Below are positions 8,903 through 17,693 of a stretch of DNA of 64,000 nucleotides, one piece after another. Under the pieces are notes generated by a model. It had not been told where the DNA came from. It saw nothing but the letters and a program-made list of their open reading frames with translations, and searched no databases. This DNA is from an uncultured Desulfobulbus sp. (GTDB taxonomy: Bacteria; Desulfobacterota; Desulfobulbia; Desulfobulbales; Desulfobulbaceae). The position numbers were made by a program, and so were the translations under genes. Position 1 is the first letter of the stretch. The number at the start of each line of letters is the position of its first letter. The stretch is from NCBI RefSeq assembly GCF_963665445.1, contig NZ_OY762276.1, forward strand, positions 714,001 to 778,000. The letters run 5' to 3'.

Positions 8903-11299
8903 ATGAAAAAAACGGGATTACGTTTGACCAGTGTACTACTGGCAGGGGCTTTGATGCTTTCCGGCTGCTCTTCTCCGGAGGAAAAGATGCAGGTGTTTAT
9001 CAACAAGGGCAACGTACTGTACCAGCAGGGGGACTATGTGAAGGCAGTGCTGGAGTATCGCAACGCCATCGCCATCGATCCTGGGCAGCCCGAAAATTAT
9101 TATCTGGCTGGGCAGGCATATCTCAAACAGAGAAAAATCCAGGAAGCCTATGGTTTCTTCATGAAAACCGTGGAAAAGCAGGCAGACCACATAGGGGCCA
9201 ATATTCAGCTTGGCAAGTTGTATCTCGGCGCCCGTGAGTTTGCCAAGGCAAAAGAGCGGGCTGTTGTTGTGCTTGGCAAGGAACCCGCAAACCAGGATGC
9301 CTTTCTGCTTCAAGCAGCGATCCTATTAGCGGAGAAAAAACCGGCGGATACTAAAAACATTCTCGAAAAGGTGTTGGCTCACGGGGCAAAGGATGTCGAC
9401 CTTGTTCTTCTGCTTGCAGCTGCAAACGGGCAACTGGGGGATCAGGTCGGTAGGGAAAAGGTGTTGCTCAAGGGAGCAGAGGAAAATCCCAAATCCATTC
9501 CAATCCAAGTAACGCTGGCTAACTATTACCTGGAACACAAGGATGCAGCCAAGGTTGAGCAGGTGCTCAAATACATTATATCCCTAGAGCCCGAAAAAAC
9601 TGAGCATGTTGAGCGGTTGGCCGCTTTTCAGTGGCATCAAGGGAATACTGCCGAGGCGGATGCGCTGCTGCAGGGGATTTTGGCCAAAAACGATGGCAAT
9701 GAGGATTCGTGGACCAAGGTTGCGGCGTTTTACCTGACACGGAAGGCTGTGGACCAGGGACAGGATGTGTTGCAAAAAGGGTTGGAGCGGCTCCCCAAGA
9801 GTTTTCGTCTGCGGTTTTTGTTAAAGGAGGCCTATTTGCTCCAGGGCAATTTTGTCAAGGCCGTGGCAACCCTGGAGGAATGTCTGCAACTTGATAAGGA
9901 AGATCCTGCCTATGTAACCGCCCAGCGTGGACTGGCGGAGTTGTATCTGCGGGCTGGAAATATCGGGCAGGCGGATGGCTATGTGCAGGCGGTGTTGAAG
10001 AACAGCCCCAACGACGTCGAGGCACATCAGTTGAATGGATCGATTCTTCTGCAAAAAGGTGAATTGGAACAGGCCATTGCCGAATTCCGCACAGTGTTGC
10101 AGGCAAAGCCTCGAGAGACAGCGGTCTATGCAAAAATGGCGGATGCCTTTGTTCGCAATCGGCAAAACAATCTGGCGGTCGATACCCTCAAGCAAGGGAT
10201 GAGTGTCAATCCCAAGGCGGGGGAGTTGCATTTTTCCTTGGCCAAATTGTATGTACTGATGCAGCAACCCAAGGATGCAGAGGAGGAGTTGCAGCAGTGG
10301 GTACAAGTCGAACCGGACAATGGTGCAGCGGCCATTGCCCTGGCTGATTTCTACGTGGCTAACAAAGAACGGGATAAGGCGATTTCGCTGTATCAGGGTG
10401 TACTGAAAAAACAGCCGGGAAATACTGGGGTGGCCACCAGGCTGATGACCCTGTATATGGCTGATCAACAGTGGAATGGTGCTTTGGATGTTCTGAAGAA
10501 CGGCCTTGCTGCTGATCCCGGCAACAATGGATTGCTGGAGCAAGGGGTTCGTCAGTTGGTTCGGGCCAATCGTACCGACGATGCATTGCGGTTTGTCCAA
10601 GCACGTATTGACAAGAACGCAGACGATGGCTTTGCCTATATTCTTCTTGGTGAGGTGCAGTCTGCCAAGAAAAATTATGGGGCGGCTGAAGAGGCCTTTC
10701 GTAAGGTGATGGCGCTGAACGGTGCTGTCCCCGATATAGGGAGCCGTTTGGCACGGATACTGGTGCAACAGGGAAAGGCCGAACAGGGGATTGCAGAAAC
10801 CTTGCCGCTGGTGGACAAGGGAGGCTCGATTGCCCAGAATGTTCTGCTGGCAGAGCTGTACAAGCAGACAGGGCACCCGCAAGAAGGTTTGCAGGTGTAT
10901 GCGAAGGCGTTGGAGAAGTTTCCGGAGAACTGGTTTCTGCTCAATAATGTAGCCTACAGCATTGCTGAACAGCAGAATCCGAGCAAGGAGGATCTGGAAA
11001 AGGCGGCGAATTTGGCGGGCAAGGCACAGATTCAGTCTCCGGGAAATCCGGCGGTTATGGACACCATGGGCTGGATAGCATTTAAGCAGGGGCAATTAGG
11101 CGAGGCCCGTGCCGCGTTGACAACGGCACTGGGAAGCAATACGGCCAATCCGGTATTCAGTTATCATCTGGCCATGGTGCTGATGGGGGAAAAGAAGCTG
11201 GACGAGGCAAAATCGTTGCTGGAAAACGTCGTGCGTGCCCCGGGTGATTTTAAGGAGCGTGAATTAGCGCAGGAGTTGCTCAAGTCGCTGGCTAAGTAA
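8903..11299 (+). CDS. prsT: PEP-CTERM/exosortase-system TPR lipoprotein PrsT
   Basis: The ATG at 8903 is preferred because it gives a lipoprotein signal (MKKTG, a hydrophobic stretch, then the lipobox LSGC). An upstream in-frame ATG at 8777 would add 42 residues that are just translated repeat DNA. After Cys the 798-residue protein is nearly all tetratricopeptide repeats, with recurring patterns such as GDYVKAVLEYRNAI, AEEAFRKVMALN and LGEARAALTTAL. It matches the long TPR lipoprotein found with exosortase and exopolysaccharide loci. These are thought to act as periplasmic or outer-membrane scaffolds in polysaccharide or sorted-protein export. It is isolated from both neighbours by repeat arrays. 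Confidence 0.88.
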   Translation: MKKTGLRLTSVLLAGALMLSGCSSPEEKMQVFINKGNVLYQQGDYVKAVLEYRNAIAIDPGQPENYYLAGQAYLKQRKIQEAYGFFMKTVEKQADHIGANIQLGKLYLGAREFAKAKERAVVVLGKEPANQDAFLLQAAILLAEKKPADTKNILEKVLAHGAKDVDLVLLLAAANGQLGDQVGREKVLLKGAEENPKSIPIQVTLANYYLEHKDAAKVEQVLKYIISLEPEKTEHVERLAAFQWHQGNTAEADALLQGILAKNDGNEDSWTKVAAFYLTRKAVDQGQDVLQKGLERLPKSFRLRFLLKEAYLLQGNFVKAVATLEECLQLDKEDPAYVTAQRGLAELYLRAGNIGQADGYVQAVLKNSPNDVEAHQLNGSILLQKGELEQAIAEFRTVLQAKPRETAVYAKMADAFVRNRQNNLAVDTLKQGMSVNPKAGELHFSLAKLYVLMQQPKDAEEELQQWVQVEPDNGAAAIALADFYVANKERDKAISLYQGVLKKQPGNTGVATRLMTLYMADQQWNGALDVLKNGLAADPGNNGLLEQGVRQLVRANRTDDALRFVQARIDKNADDGFAYILLGEVQSAKKNYGAAEEAFRKVMALNGAVPDIGSRLARILVQQGKAEQGIAETLPLVDKGGSIAQNVLLAELYKQTGHPQEGLQVYAKALEKFPENWFLLNNVAYSIAEQQNPSKEDLEKAANLAGKAQIQSPGNPAVMDTMGWIAFKQGQLGEARAALTTALGSNTANPVFSYHLAMVLMGEKKLDEAKSLLENVVRAPGDFKERELAQELLKSLAK

Positions 11300-11379
11300 G
11301 AGGATTTTGAGGGGGGTGACATGGTAAGGGGGCTTCTTGGGTGAGGGAGGTCCCCTTACGTGTGTCTATTGGAGTGAAT

Positions 11380-13660
11380 TTGGGGGTGACAGGGGAATTG
11401 CCTATTTCCGGGATGCCCATCCATCCGTCATTTCGAGCTGAGGGGGAAATCTCGTAGTTTGAGTTGAACAACGAGATCCCTCACGTTCGTTCGGGATGAC
11501 GGAAACGTGGGAGTATGGATTATGTGGTATTGGGTTTCGTTGATTGATGATCTTTGGATGGTGAAGCTATTTGCCCTTTTTTCGTGATGCCCATTCTAGC
11601 CGTCATTTCGAGCGAAGGGAGAAATCTCGTAGTTTGAGTTGAACAGCGAGATCCCTCACATTCGTTCGGGATGACGGAAAGGGGGTCGTTGGGAATTTGC
11701 GGTTTGGAGTTTCGTTGATTGATGAAATTTTGACTGCACTGTGGTTTGTGGTGGACCTTACCTGAAGTGATTTGTGAGGGGCAGGGGAATTGCCATATTT
11801 CCTGGATGCTCATCCTCGCCGTCATTTCGATCGTAGGGAGAAATCTTGTAGTTTAAGTTGAACAGCGAGATCCCTCACGTCCGTTCGGGATGACGGAAAG
11901 GGGGAGGTTCGGGATTTGGGGCTTGGAGTTTTGTTGATTGCTGAAGTCATGAATGGTCTGTGGTTTGTGGTGGACCTTACCTGAAGTGATTTGTGAGGGG
12001 CAGGGGAATTGCCCTATTTCCTGGATGCTCATCCTCGCCGTCATTTCGATCGTAGGGAGAAATCTCGTAGTTAAAGTTGAACAGCGAGATCCCTCACGTT
12101 GTTCGGGATGACGGAAAGGGGAAGGTTCGGGATTTGGGGCTTGGAGTTTTGTTGATTGCTGAAGTCATGAATGGTCTGGGCTTTGTGGTGGACCTTACCT
12201 GTAGCGTCTTGTGAGGGGCAGGGGAATTGCCCTCTTTCCTGGATGCTCATCCTCACCGTCATTTCGATCGTAGGGAGAAATCTCGTAGTTTGAGTTGGAC
12301 AGCGAGATCCCTCACGTTGTTCGGGATGACGGAAAGGGGGAGGTTCGGAATTTGGGGTTTGGAGTTTTGTTGATTGCTGAAGTCATGAATGCTCTGTGGT
12401 TTGTGGTGGACCTTACCTGTAGCTGCTTGTGAGGGGCAGGGGAATTGCCCTGTTTCCGGGCTGCTCATCCCCACCGTCATTTCGAGCGTAGGGAGAAATC
12501 TCGTTTTTGAGTTGACCAGCGAGATCCCTCACGCCTGTTCGGGATGACGGAAAGGGGGAGTTTGGAGTTTAAGGTTTCGAGTTTCGTTGAATGATGAAGT
12601 CATGAATGCTCAGTGGTTTGTGGCGGACCTTGCCTGAAGTGATTTGTGGGGGCAGGGGAGTTGCCCTCTTTCCTGGCTGCCCATCCCGCCGTCATTTCGA
12701 GCGCAGGGAGAAATCTCGTAGTTAAAGTAGAACAGCGAGATCCCTCACATCCGTTCGGGATGACGGAAAGGGGGAGGTTCGGAGTTTGTGGTTTGGAGTT
12801 TTGTTGAGTGATGAAGTCATGAATGGTCTGGGCTTTGTGGGGGACCTTGCCTGTAGCGGCTTGTGAGGGGCAGGGGAATTGCCCTCTTTCCTGGCTGCCC
12901 ATCCTCACCGTCATTTCGACCATCGGAAGAAATCTCAAGGTTTGCTTGAAAAGACGAGATCCCTCACATCCGTTCGGGATGACGGAAAAGGGGGAGGTTC
13001 GGAATTTGTGGTTTGGAGTTTCGTTGAGTGATGAGGTTTGGATGCTCTGTGGTTTGTGGGGGCAGGGGAATTGCCATATTTCCTGGCTGCTCATCCCGCC
13101 GTCATTTCGAGCGCAGGGAGAAATCTCGTAGTTAAAGTTTAACAGCGAGATCCCTCACGTCCGTTCGGGATGACGGAAAGGGGGAGGTTCGGAATTTGGG
13201 GTTTGGAGTTTTGTTGAGTGATGAAGTCATGAATGCTCTGTGGTTTGTGGCGGACCTTGCCTGAAGCGGCTTGTGAGGGGCAGGGGAATTGTCCTATTTC
13301 CTGGATGCCCATCCTCACCGTCATTTCGACCATCGGAAGAAATCTCAAGGTTTGCTTGAAAAGACGAGATCCCTCACATCCGTTCGGGATGACGGAAAAG
13401 GGGGAGTTCGGAATTTGGGGTTTGGAGTTTTGTTGAGTGATGAAGTCATGAATGCTCTGTGGTTTGTGGTGGACCTTACCTGAAGTGATTTGTGAGGGGC
13501 AGGGGAATTGCCCTGTTTCCTGGCTGCTCATCCCCACCGTCATTTCGACCATCGGGAGAAATCTTGTAGTTTAAGTTGAACAGCGAGATCCCTCACGTCC
13601 GTTCGGGATGACGGAAAGGGGGAGTTCGGAATTTACGGTTTTGAGTTTCGTTGAGTGATA
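11380..13660. repeat. tandem repeat array 2, left block (about 219-bp units)
   Basis: No gene is supported here. The arm AGATCCCTCAC occurs at 11474, 11649, 11868, 12087, 12305, 12522, 12738, 12957, 13148, 13367 and 13586. Spacing is 216-219 bp except for one short unit of 175 bp and one of 191 bp. Each unit holds a hairpin with outer ends GTCATTTCGA and TCGGGATGAC and inner ends AAATCTC and GAGATCCCTC, about 20 nt apart; the two arms of about 27 nt are largely complementary. A segment of about 45 bp starting GGACCTTACCTG is present in the long units and missing from the 175-bp unit. The array lies between prsT and a GIY-YIG gene. Confidence 0.95.
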
Positions 13661-13685
13661 CGGTTTTTCATTGAGTCGCGGAATG

Positions 13686-13789
13686 TTGACAGCCTCGTAA
13701 AAAGTCAAAAGCCGAGAAATCACGGTTCGTCAAATCAATAAGTTAGAAGGCAAGAAACGTCGTTTTCGGGGCTTTTTACGAGAACGACA
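13686..13789 (-). repeat. family-2 palindromic element, copy a
   Basis: This is an element of about 104 bp with perfect 11-bp inverted ends, CTCGTAAAAAG (13694-13704) and CTTTTTACGAG (13772-13782). It is the reverse complement of the copy at 42133-42234 and related to the tandem copies at 61262-61517. Conserved internal words are TCTTGCCTTCTAA and TTATTGATTTGAC on the reverse strand. It has no coding capacity and could be a MITE or a structured RNA element. Confidence 0.8.
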
Positions 13790-13880
13790 ATGTTAAATAG
13801 TTGCGACTCTTATTTTTTGGTAAGGCCATAGGTCTCTTTGCTGGCAAATAATTTGCAAACGGAATGTCGGACTTTTCGTT

Positions 13881-14174
13881 GTGTATTACGTCTATTGTCT
13901 AACGAATATGAATAACAAGGTCATGTACGTCGGTATGACGAACAACCTTGTACGAAGAGTTTACGAGCACAAGACAAAACAGGTTTCAGGCTTTACCGAG
14001 AAGTACAATGTCAATAAACTGGTGTATTTTGAAGAATCGCCGAGCGCTTACGCCGCTATCACCCGGGAGAAGGAAATTAAAAGTTGGCGTAGGGATAAGA
14101 AGAACTTGCTGGTGAGTACGCTCAACCCGGAATGGAATGATTTGAGTGAAGGCTGGTTCGATGAGCGCACCTGA
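13881..14174 (+). CDS. small GIY-YIG nuclease domain protein
   Basis: The 97-residue product is a single GIY-YIG domain: YYVYCLTN and VMYVGMTNN form the signature strands, the catalytic Arg lies in NLVRRVYEHK, and the catalytic Glu in ITREKEIKSW. Members of this stand-alone group (YhbQ/UPF0213-like) are predicted to cut DNA, but physiological roles are unclear. The start is a GTG at 13881; no in-frame ATG lies upstream and no clear ribosome site is visible. The gene sits between the two blocks of repeat array 2, just after a family-2 palindrome. Confidence 0.8.
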   Translation: MYYVYCLTNMNNKVMYVGMTNNLVRRVYEHKTKQVSGFTEKYNVNKLVYFEESPSAYAAITREKEIKSWRRDKKNLLVSTLNPEWNDLSEGWFDERT

Positions 14175-14199
14175 CTGTCTGTCGTGGTTTGTGCGGGCA

Positions 14200-15292
14200 G
14201 TGGCGATTGTTCTATCCTCCAGGATGCCTATTCTGCCGTCATTTCGACCGTCGCGAGAAATACCGAGGATTGCTTGAAAAGACGAGATCCCTCACGTTGT
14301 TCGGGATGACGGAAAGGGGGAAGTTCGGAATTTGCGTTTTGGAGTTTCGTTGAATGATGAGCTTTGGCTGGTAAGAATTTTGCCCTATTTTCTGGATGCT
14401 CATCCCGCCGTCATTTCGAGCGTAGGGAGAAATCTCGTAGTTTGAGTTGAACGACGAGATTCCTCACGTTGTTCGGGATGACGGAAAAGGGGAAGTTCGG
14501 AATTTGCGTTTTTGAGTTTCGTTGAATGATTAGCTTTGGATGGTAAGAGTTTTGCCCTCTTTCCTGGATGCTCATCCCGCCGTCATTTCGACCATCGGGA
14601 GAAATCTCGTAGTTAAAGTTGACCAGCGAGATCCCTCACGTCCGTTCGGGATGACGGAAAAGGGGAGGTTCGGAATTTGCGTTTTTGAGTTTCGTTGAAT
14701 GATGGGCTTTGGATGGTAAGAGTTTTGGCCACTTTCTTGGCTGCTCATCCTCACCGTGATTTCGAGCGTAGGGAGAAATCTCGTAGTGTGAGTTGAACAG
14801 CGAGATCCCTCACGTTGTTCGGGATGAAGAAAAAGGGGAAGTTTTGTGTTTGTGGTTTGGAGTTTCGTTGGATGATGAGCTTTGGATGGTAAGAGTATTG
14901 CCCTCTTTCCTGGATGCTCACCCACACCGTGATTTCGATCGCAGGGAGAAATCTCGTAGTGTGAGTTGAACAGTGAGATCCCTCACGTCCGTTCGGGATG
15001 ACGGAAAGGGGGACGTTCGGATTTTGTGGTTTGGAGTTTCGTTGATTGATGAGGTCTTGCCTGCTTTGTGGTTTGTGGCGGACCTTGCCTGAAGTGATTT
15101 GTGAGGGAGGGGAATTGCCCTCTTTCCTGGCTGTTCATCCCGCCGTCATTTCGATCGCAGGGAGAAATCTCGAAGTTAAAGTTGACCAACGAGAACCCTC
15201 ACGTACGTTCGGGATGACATCGAAATTGAGGGTCGATTCGAGGAAAGTCGCTCCACCCGGGGGGCATCTCAACCGAAGGAGAGATCTCATTT
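14200..15292. repeat. tandem repeat array 2, right block (about 173-bp units)
   Basis: The same hairpin unit resumes after the GIY-YIG gene with a shorter period. AGATCCCTCAC-type arms lie at 14285, 14457, 14629, 14803, 14976 and 15192, giving spacings of 172-174 bp and a last one of 216 bp. The short units lack the segment containing GGACCTTACCTG; the final long unit carries it again. Degenerate arms (GGAGAGATCTC) continue to about 15292. No gene is supported. Confidence 0.93.
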
Positions 15293-15406
15293 CTTGAAGC
15301 TGAGTTTTGGTGGTAATCATTAAAATAATGGAATAACGAAAAGGTATGGCCTATCATGCCTTTATCATTTGGATGTAAAAGGAAAATTTAACGGTTCGGG
15401 GTGTAG

Positions 15407-16027
15407 ATGATGGCGGGAGAAAATTGGTCTGTTGTGAAAAGTTGGGTCGTATTCTGCATGGTGCTTCTGCTGGGCGCAAATTGTGTTTGGGCGGGAACGG
15501 CTGTTAAAAAAACAGAGAAAAAAGCACAACCAGCCTCCATGATGGAAGGGTATGTGATTGGCCCGGGCGATGTTCTTTCCATTTCTGTCTGGCAGAACCC
15601 AGATCTCACCCGAGTGGTTCCTGTGCTGCCGGACGGCACCATCTCCTTTCCTCTGCTTGGCGAGCTGATGGTCAGCGACCTTTCCGTAACGCAGTTAACC
15701 AAAAAACTAAAAGACGAGCTCGAGCCGTACACACCCGATCCGCAACTTTCTGTTGAGGTCCAACAGACCCGCAGCCTTGTCATTTATGTTATTGGCAAGG
15801 TCAACCGGCCGGGCAATTTTACCTATTATGCCAATATTGATGTGCTGCAGGCCCTGGCCATGGCCGGTGGGCTGAATCCTTTTGCCGATCGGTCCGATAT
15901 CAAAATCATCCGTACTGACAAGGAGGGGAAAAAGGAATTCACCTTCGATTACGATGCCGTTACCGAAGACGGGGCCCTGGGGCAGAATATCCAGTTAAAG
16001 CGTGGTGATGTGGTTATCGTACCGTGA
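15407..16027 (+). CDS. polysaccharide export protein (Wza-like, exosortase-locus type)
   Basis: The product is 206 residues. An N-terminal hydrophobic signal ends near ANCVWAG. The mature part opens with YVIGPGDVLSISVWQNPDLT, the poly-export domain motif, followed by a SLBB-like stretch (IYVIGKVNRPGNF, then VLQALAMAGG). Such proteins form or feed the outer-membrane channel for exopolysaccharide. Length and order match the export protein that accompanies exosortase-linked EPS genes. It is much shorter than E. coli Wza and lacks its C-terminal helix. ATG codons at 15407 and 15410 are both possible. Its stop overlaps the next gene's GTG by 4 bp. Confidence 0.88.
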   Translation: MMAGENWSVVKSWVVFCMVLLLGANCVWAGTAVKKTEKKAQPASMMEGYVIGPGDVLSISVWQNPDLTRVVPVLPDGTISFPLLGELMVSDLSVTQLTKKLKDELEPYTPDPQLSVEVQQTRSLVIYVIGKVNRPGNFTYYANIDVLQALAMAGGLNPFADRSDIKIIRTDKEGKKEFTFDYDAVTEDGALGQNIQLKRGDVVIVP

Positions 16028-17271
16028 AAACACAAGCGAAAATGCCTGTTTGCTCCTCCTTGGGCGTTTCATGGGCAGTCTGCAGTATTCTGTTTGTTCC
16101 TTTGCTGTATTGTTCCGTTGCCGCGGCAAACGAACGCAAGCTCACCGCGACTGTTGGTCTGAAGCAGGAGTACAGCGACAATCTGTTTTTTGACGCTGAG
16201 CATAAGGAAACCGATTTTATTACCACGGTATCTCCTGGCCTGGAACTGATCGACAATACGGAACGCATGAAGCTTGGGCTCAACCTCCGCTGGGATGCTT
16301 CCAGTTATTGGGATCACGATAGCTTGAATGATGTGGATCACGATTATGCAGGTTCGTTTCGCTATGCCCTGACCGAACGGGCCAATGTGTTTTCCTCAGC
16401 AAAATACCGGCGGGATTCCCGGTCCGATCGCGACCTTACCGACACCGGGCTGATTTTGGATGCGGTCCGGCGGGAGCAGTACCGCTTCTCTCTGGGAGGC
16501 GGGTATTCTCTCAGTGAAGTTTTCGGTATGCAAGTCCAGTATTCATTTGCCCAGGACGATTATGAAAATAATCGCTACACGGATAACACCTCGCATGACA
16601 TCACCACGACTTTCAGCCGTGATCTTTCCGAGTATTGGGCCAATACAGTCGGGCGGGTTAACCTAGGCGTCACCTTCTACGATTCCGATTCGTCGACAGT
16701 AGACAACTACTCCGCCACGGTTGGCCTGGAAAAGAAACTCTCTGAACTGTTCAGCTACTTTCTTGATGTGGGCCTGCGCTTCACGGATTCACAGTACGAC
16801 AGCTATCGTCTGCAGGCGACGACGAATCCGTTGATTTATGTGGTGGTCCCGTATGAGGCGCAGGAGGAGGGGATCGGCTTTATGGGCCGTTCCGGCGTGA
16901 GTTACCGTGATGAGTTGAATGACGGCACACTCTCTGCCTCCCACGATATTCAGCCTGCCAGCGGTAGTTCCGGAACGGTGGAACGTACTTCATTGCAACT
17001 GCAGATTGGTCGCCGTATTGCCGAAAGCTCACGCGCTTATATATCGACAGGATATGCCATCAATACGTCAACCGATGATATCGCGAATGTTTCTGCCACT
17101 GATCAGAATTCGTGGTGGTTGAGCCCCGGCATTTCCTACGATTTTACCCGAGAATTGAGGGTGATCGGATCGTACAGCTATGCCAATGTGCAAGATAATG
17201 CGGCCGATGAGGATAAGGAACGCAACCTGTTCATGGTACGCTTGGAGTACAAATATCCGATTATGGAATAA
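16024..17271 (+). CDS. outer-membrane beta-barrel protein of the exopolysaccharide locus
   Basis: The 415-residue product starts with a GTG in a GTGA overlap. A signal peptide (hydrophobic to about residue 34, ending SVAAA) is followed by alternating amphipathic strands rich in Tyr, Ser and Asp, such as LKQEYSDNLFFD, and the last residues RLEYKYPIME fit a barrel strand. It resembles the uncharacterised outer-membrane protein commonly found with PEP-CTERM-type EPS genes. The role is unproven; an outer-membrane part of polymer export is likely. It is the last gene before an intergenic repeat cluster. Confidence 0.78.
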   Translation: MKTQAKMPVCSSLGVSWAVCSILFVPLLYCSVAAANERKLTATVGLKQEYSDNLFFDAEHKETDFITTVSPGLELIDNTERMKLGLNLRWDASSYWDHDSLNDVDHDYAGSFRYALTERANVFSSAKYRRDSRSDRDLTDTGLILDAVRREQYRFSLGGGYSLSEVFGMQVQYSFAQDDYENNRYTDNTSHDITTTFSRDLSEYWANTVGRVNLGVTFYDSDSSTVDNYSATVGLEKKLSELFSYFLDVGLRFTDSQYDSYRLQATTNPLIYVVVPYEAQEEGIGFMGRSGVSYRDELNDGTLSASHDIQPASGSSGTVERTSLQLQIGRRIAESSRAYISTGYAINTSTDDIANVSATDQNSWWLSPGISYDFTRELRVIGSYSYANVQDNAADEDKERNLFMVRLEYKYPIME

Positions 17272-17309
17272 TTGTCGTGATGACTCTTGAGCTGTACTGA
17301 AGGCTCTGG

Positions 17310-17557
17310 TTTGTGAGATCTCTCCCGTTGGTTGAGATGACAGAGATGGTGCTGCGTTTTGCTGAAAGCGGCATGCCTCGGATGTCATTTCGAACGAGAG
17401 TGAGAAATCTCTCATTTTTTTATTTGATTACCACCAAAGCACAGCTTGAAAAGAGGAGATCTCTCCCGATGGTCGAGATGACCTCGGGGTGGTGCTACGC
17501 TCCCTAGAAAGAGCCGCCTCATCGATGTCATCCCGAACGTATGTGAGGGATCTCGTC
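17310..17557. repeat. family-1 palindromic arms, two pairs
   Basis: Two pairs of family-1 arms fill this gap: GAGATCTCTCCCG at about 17314 and 17458, and GTCATTTCGAACG/GTCATCCCGAACG arms at about 17382 and 17527. The second copy reads CCGAACGTATGTGAGGG, exactly the form that would recreate the IS110 target at 20107/21334. No coding sequence. Confidence 0.85.
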
Positions 17558-17574
17558 TTAGTTTACCTTGAGCT

Positions 17575-17625
17575 GATTTCACGATGCGTGACATTCAGGC
17601 TTTTGACTTTATACGAAGCCATCAA
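17575..17625 (+). repeat. family-2 element, 3' remnant
   Basis: The stretch beginning CACGATGCGTGACATTCAGG and ending near CTTTATACGAAGCCATCAAG matches the right half of the family-2 elements at 61262-61517. The left half is absent. Confidence 0.6.
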
Positions 17626-17693
17626 GTTTAGTGGTAGTCATTTTTTTTATAGTCCATGCAGATGGCAAAACGAGAAACGGTACAGAGAAACCA

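Noticed and set aside
9821..11095. 424-codon reverse frame opposite prsT
   Set aside because: Shadow of the TPR lipoprotein gene with no domain or start signal.
11520..13552. Reverse-strand reading frames across array 2 (up to 164 codons)
   Set aside because: Same reason: each repeats the unit translation (such as SVIPNGCEGSR) and follows the repeat period.
5448..15292. CRISPR array
   Set aside because: The period is 173-243 bp, whole units are similar, and there are no short identical repeats with unique spacers or any cas genes.
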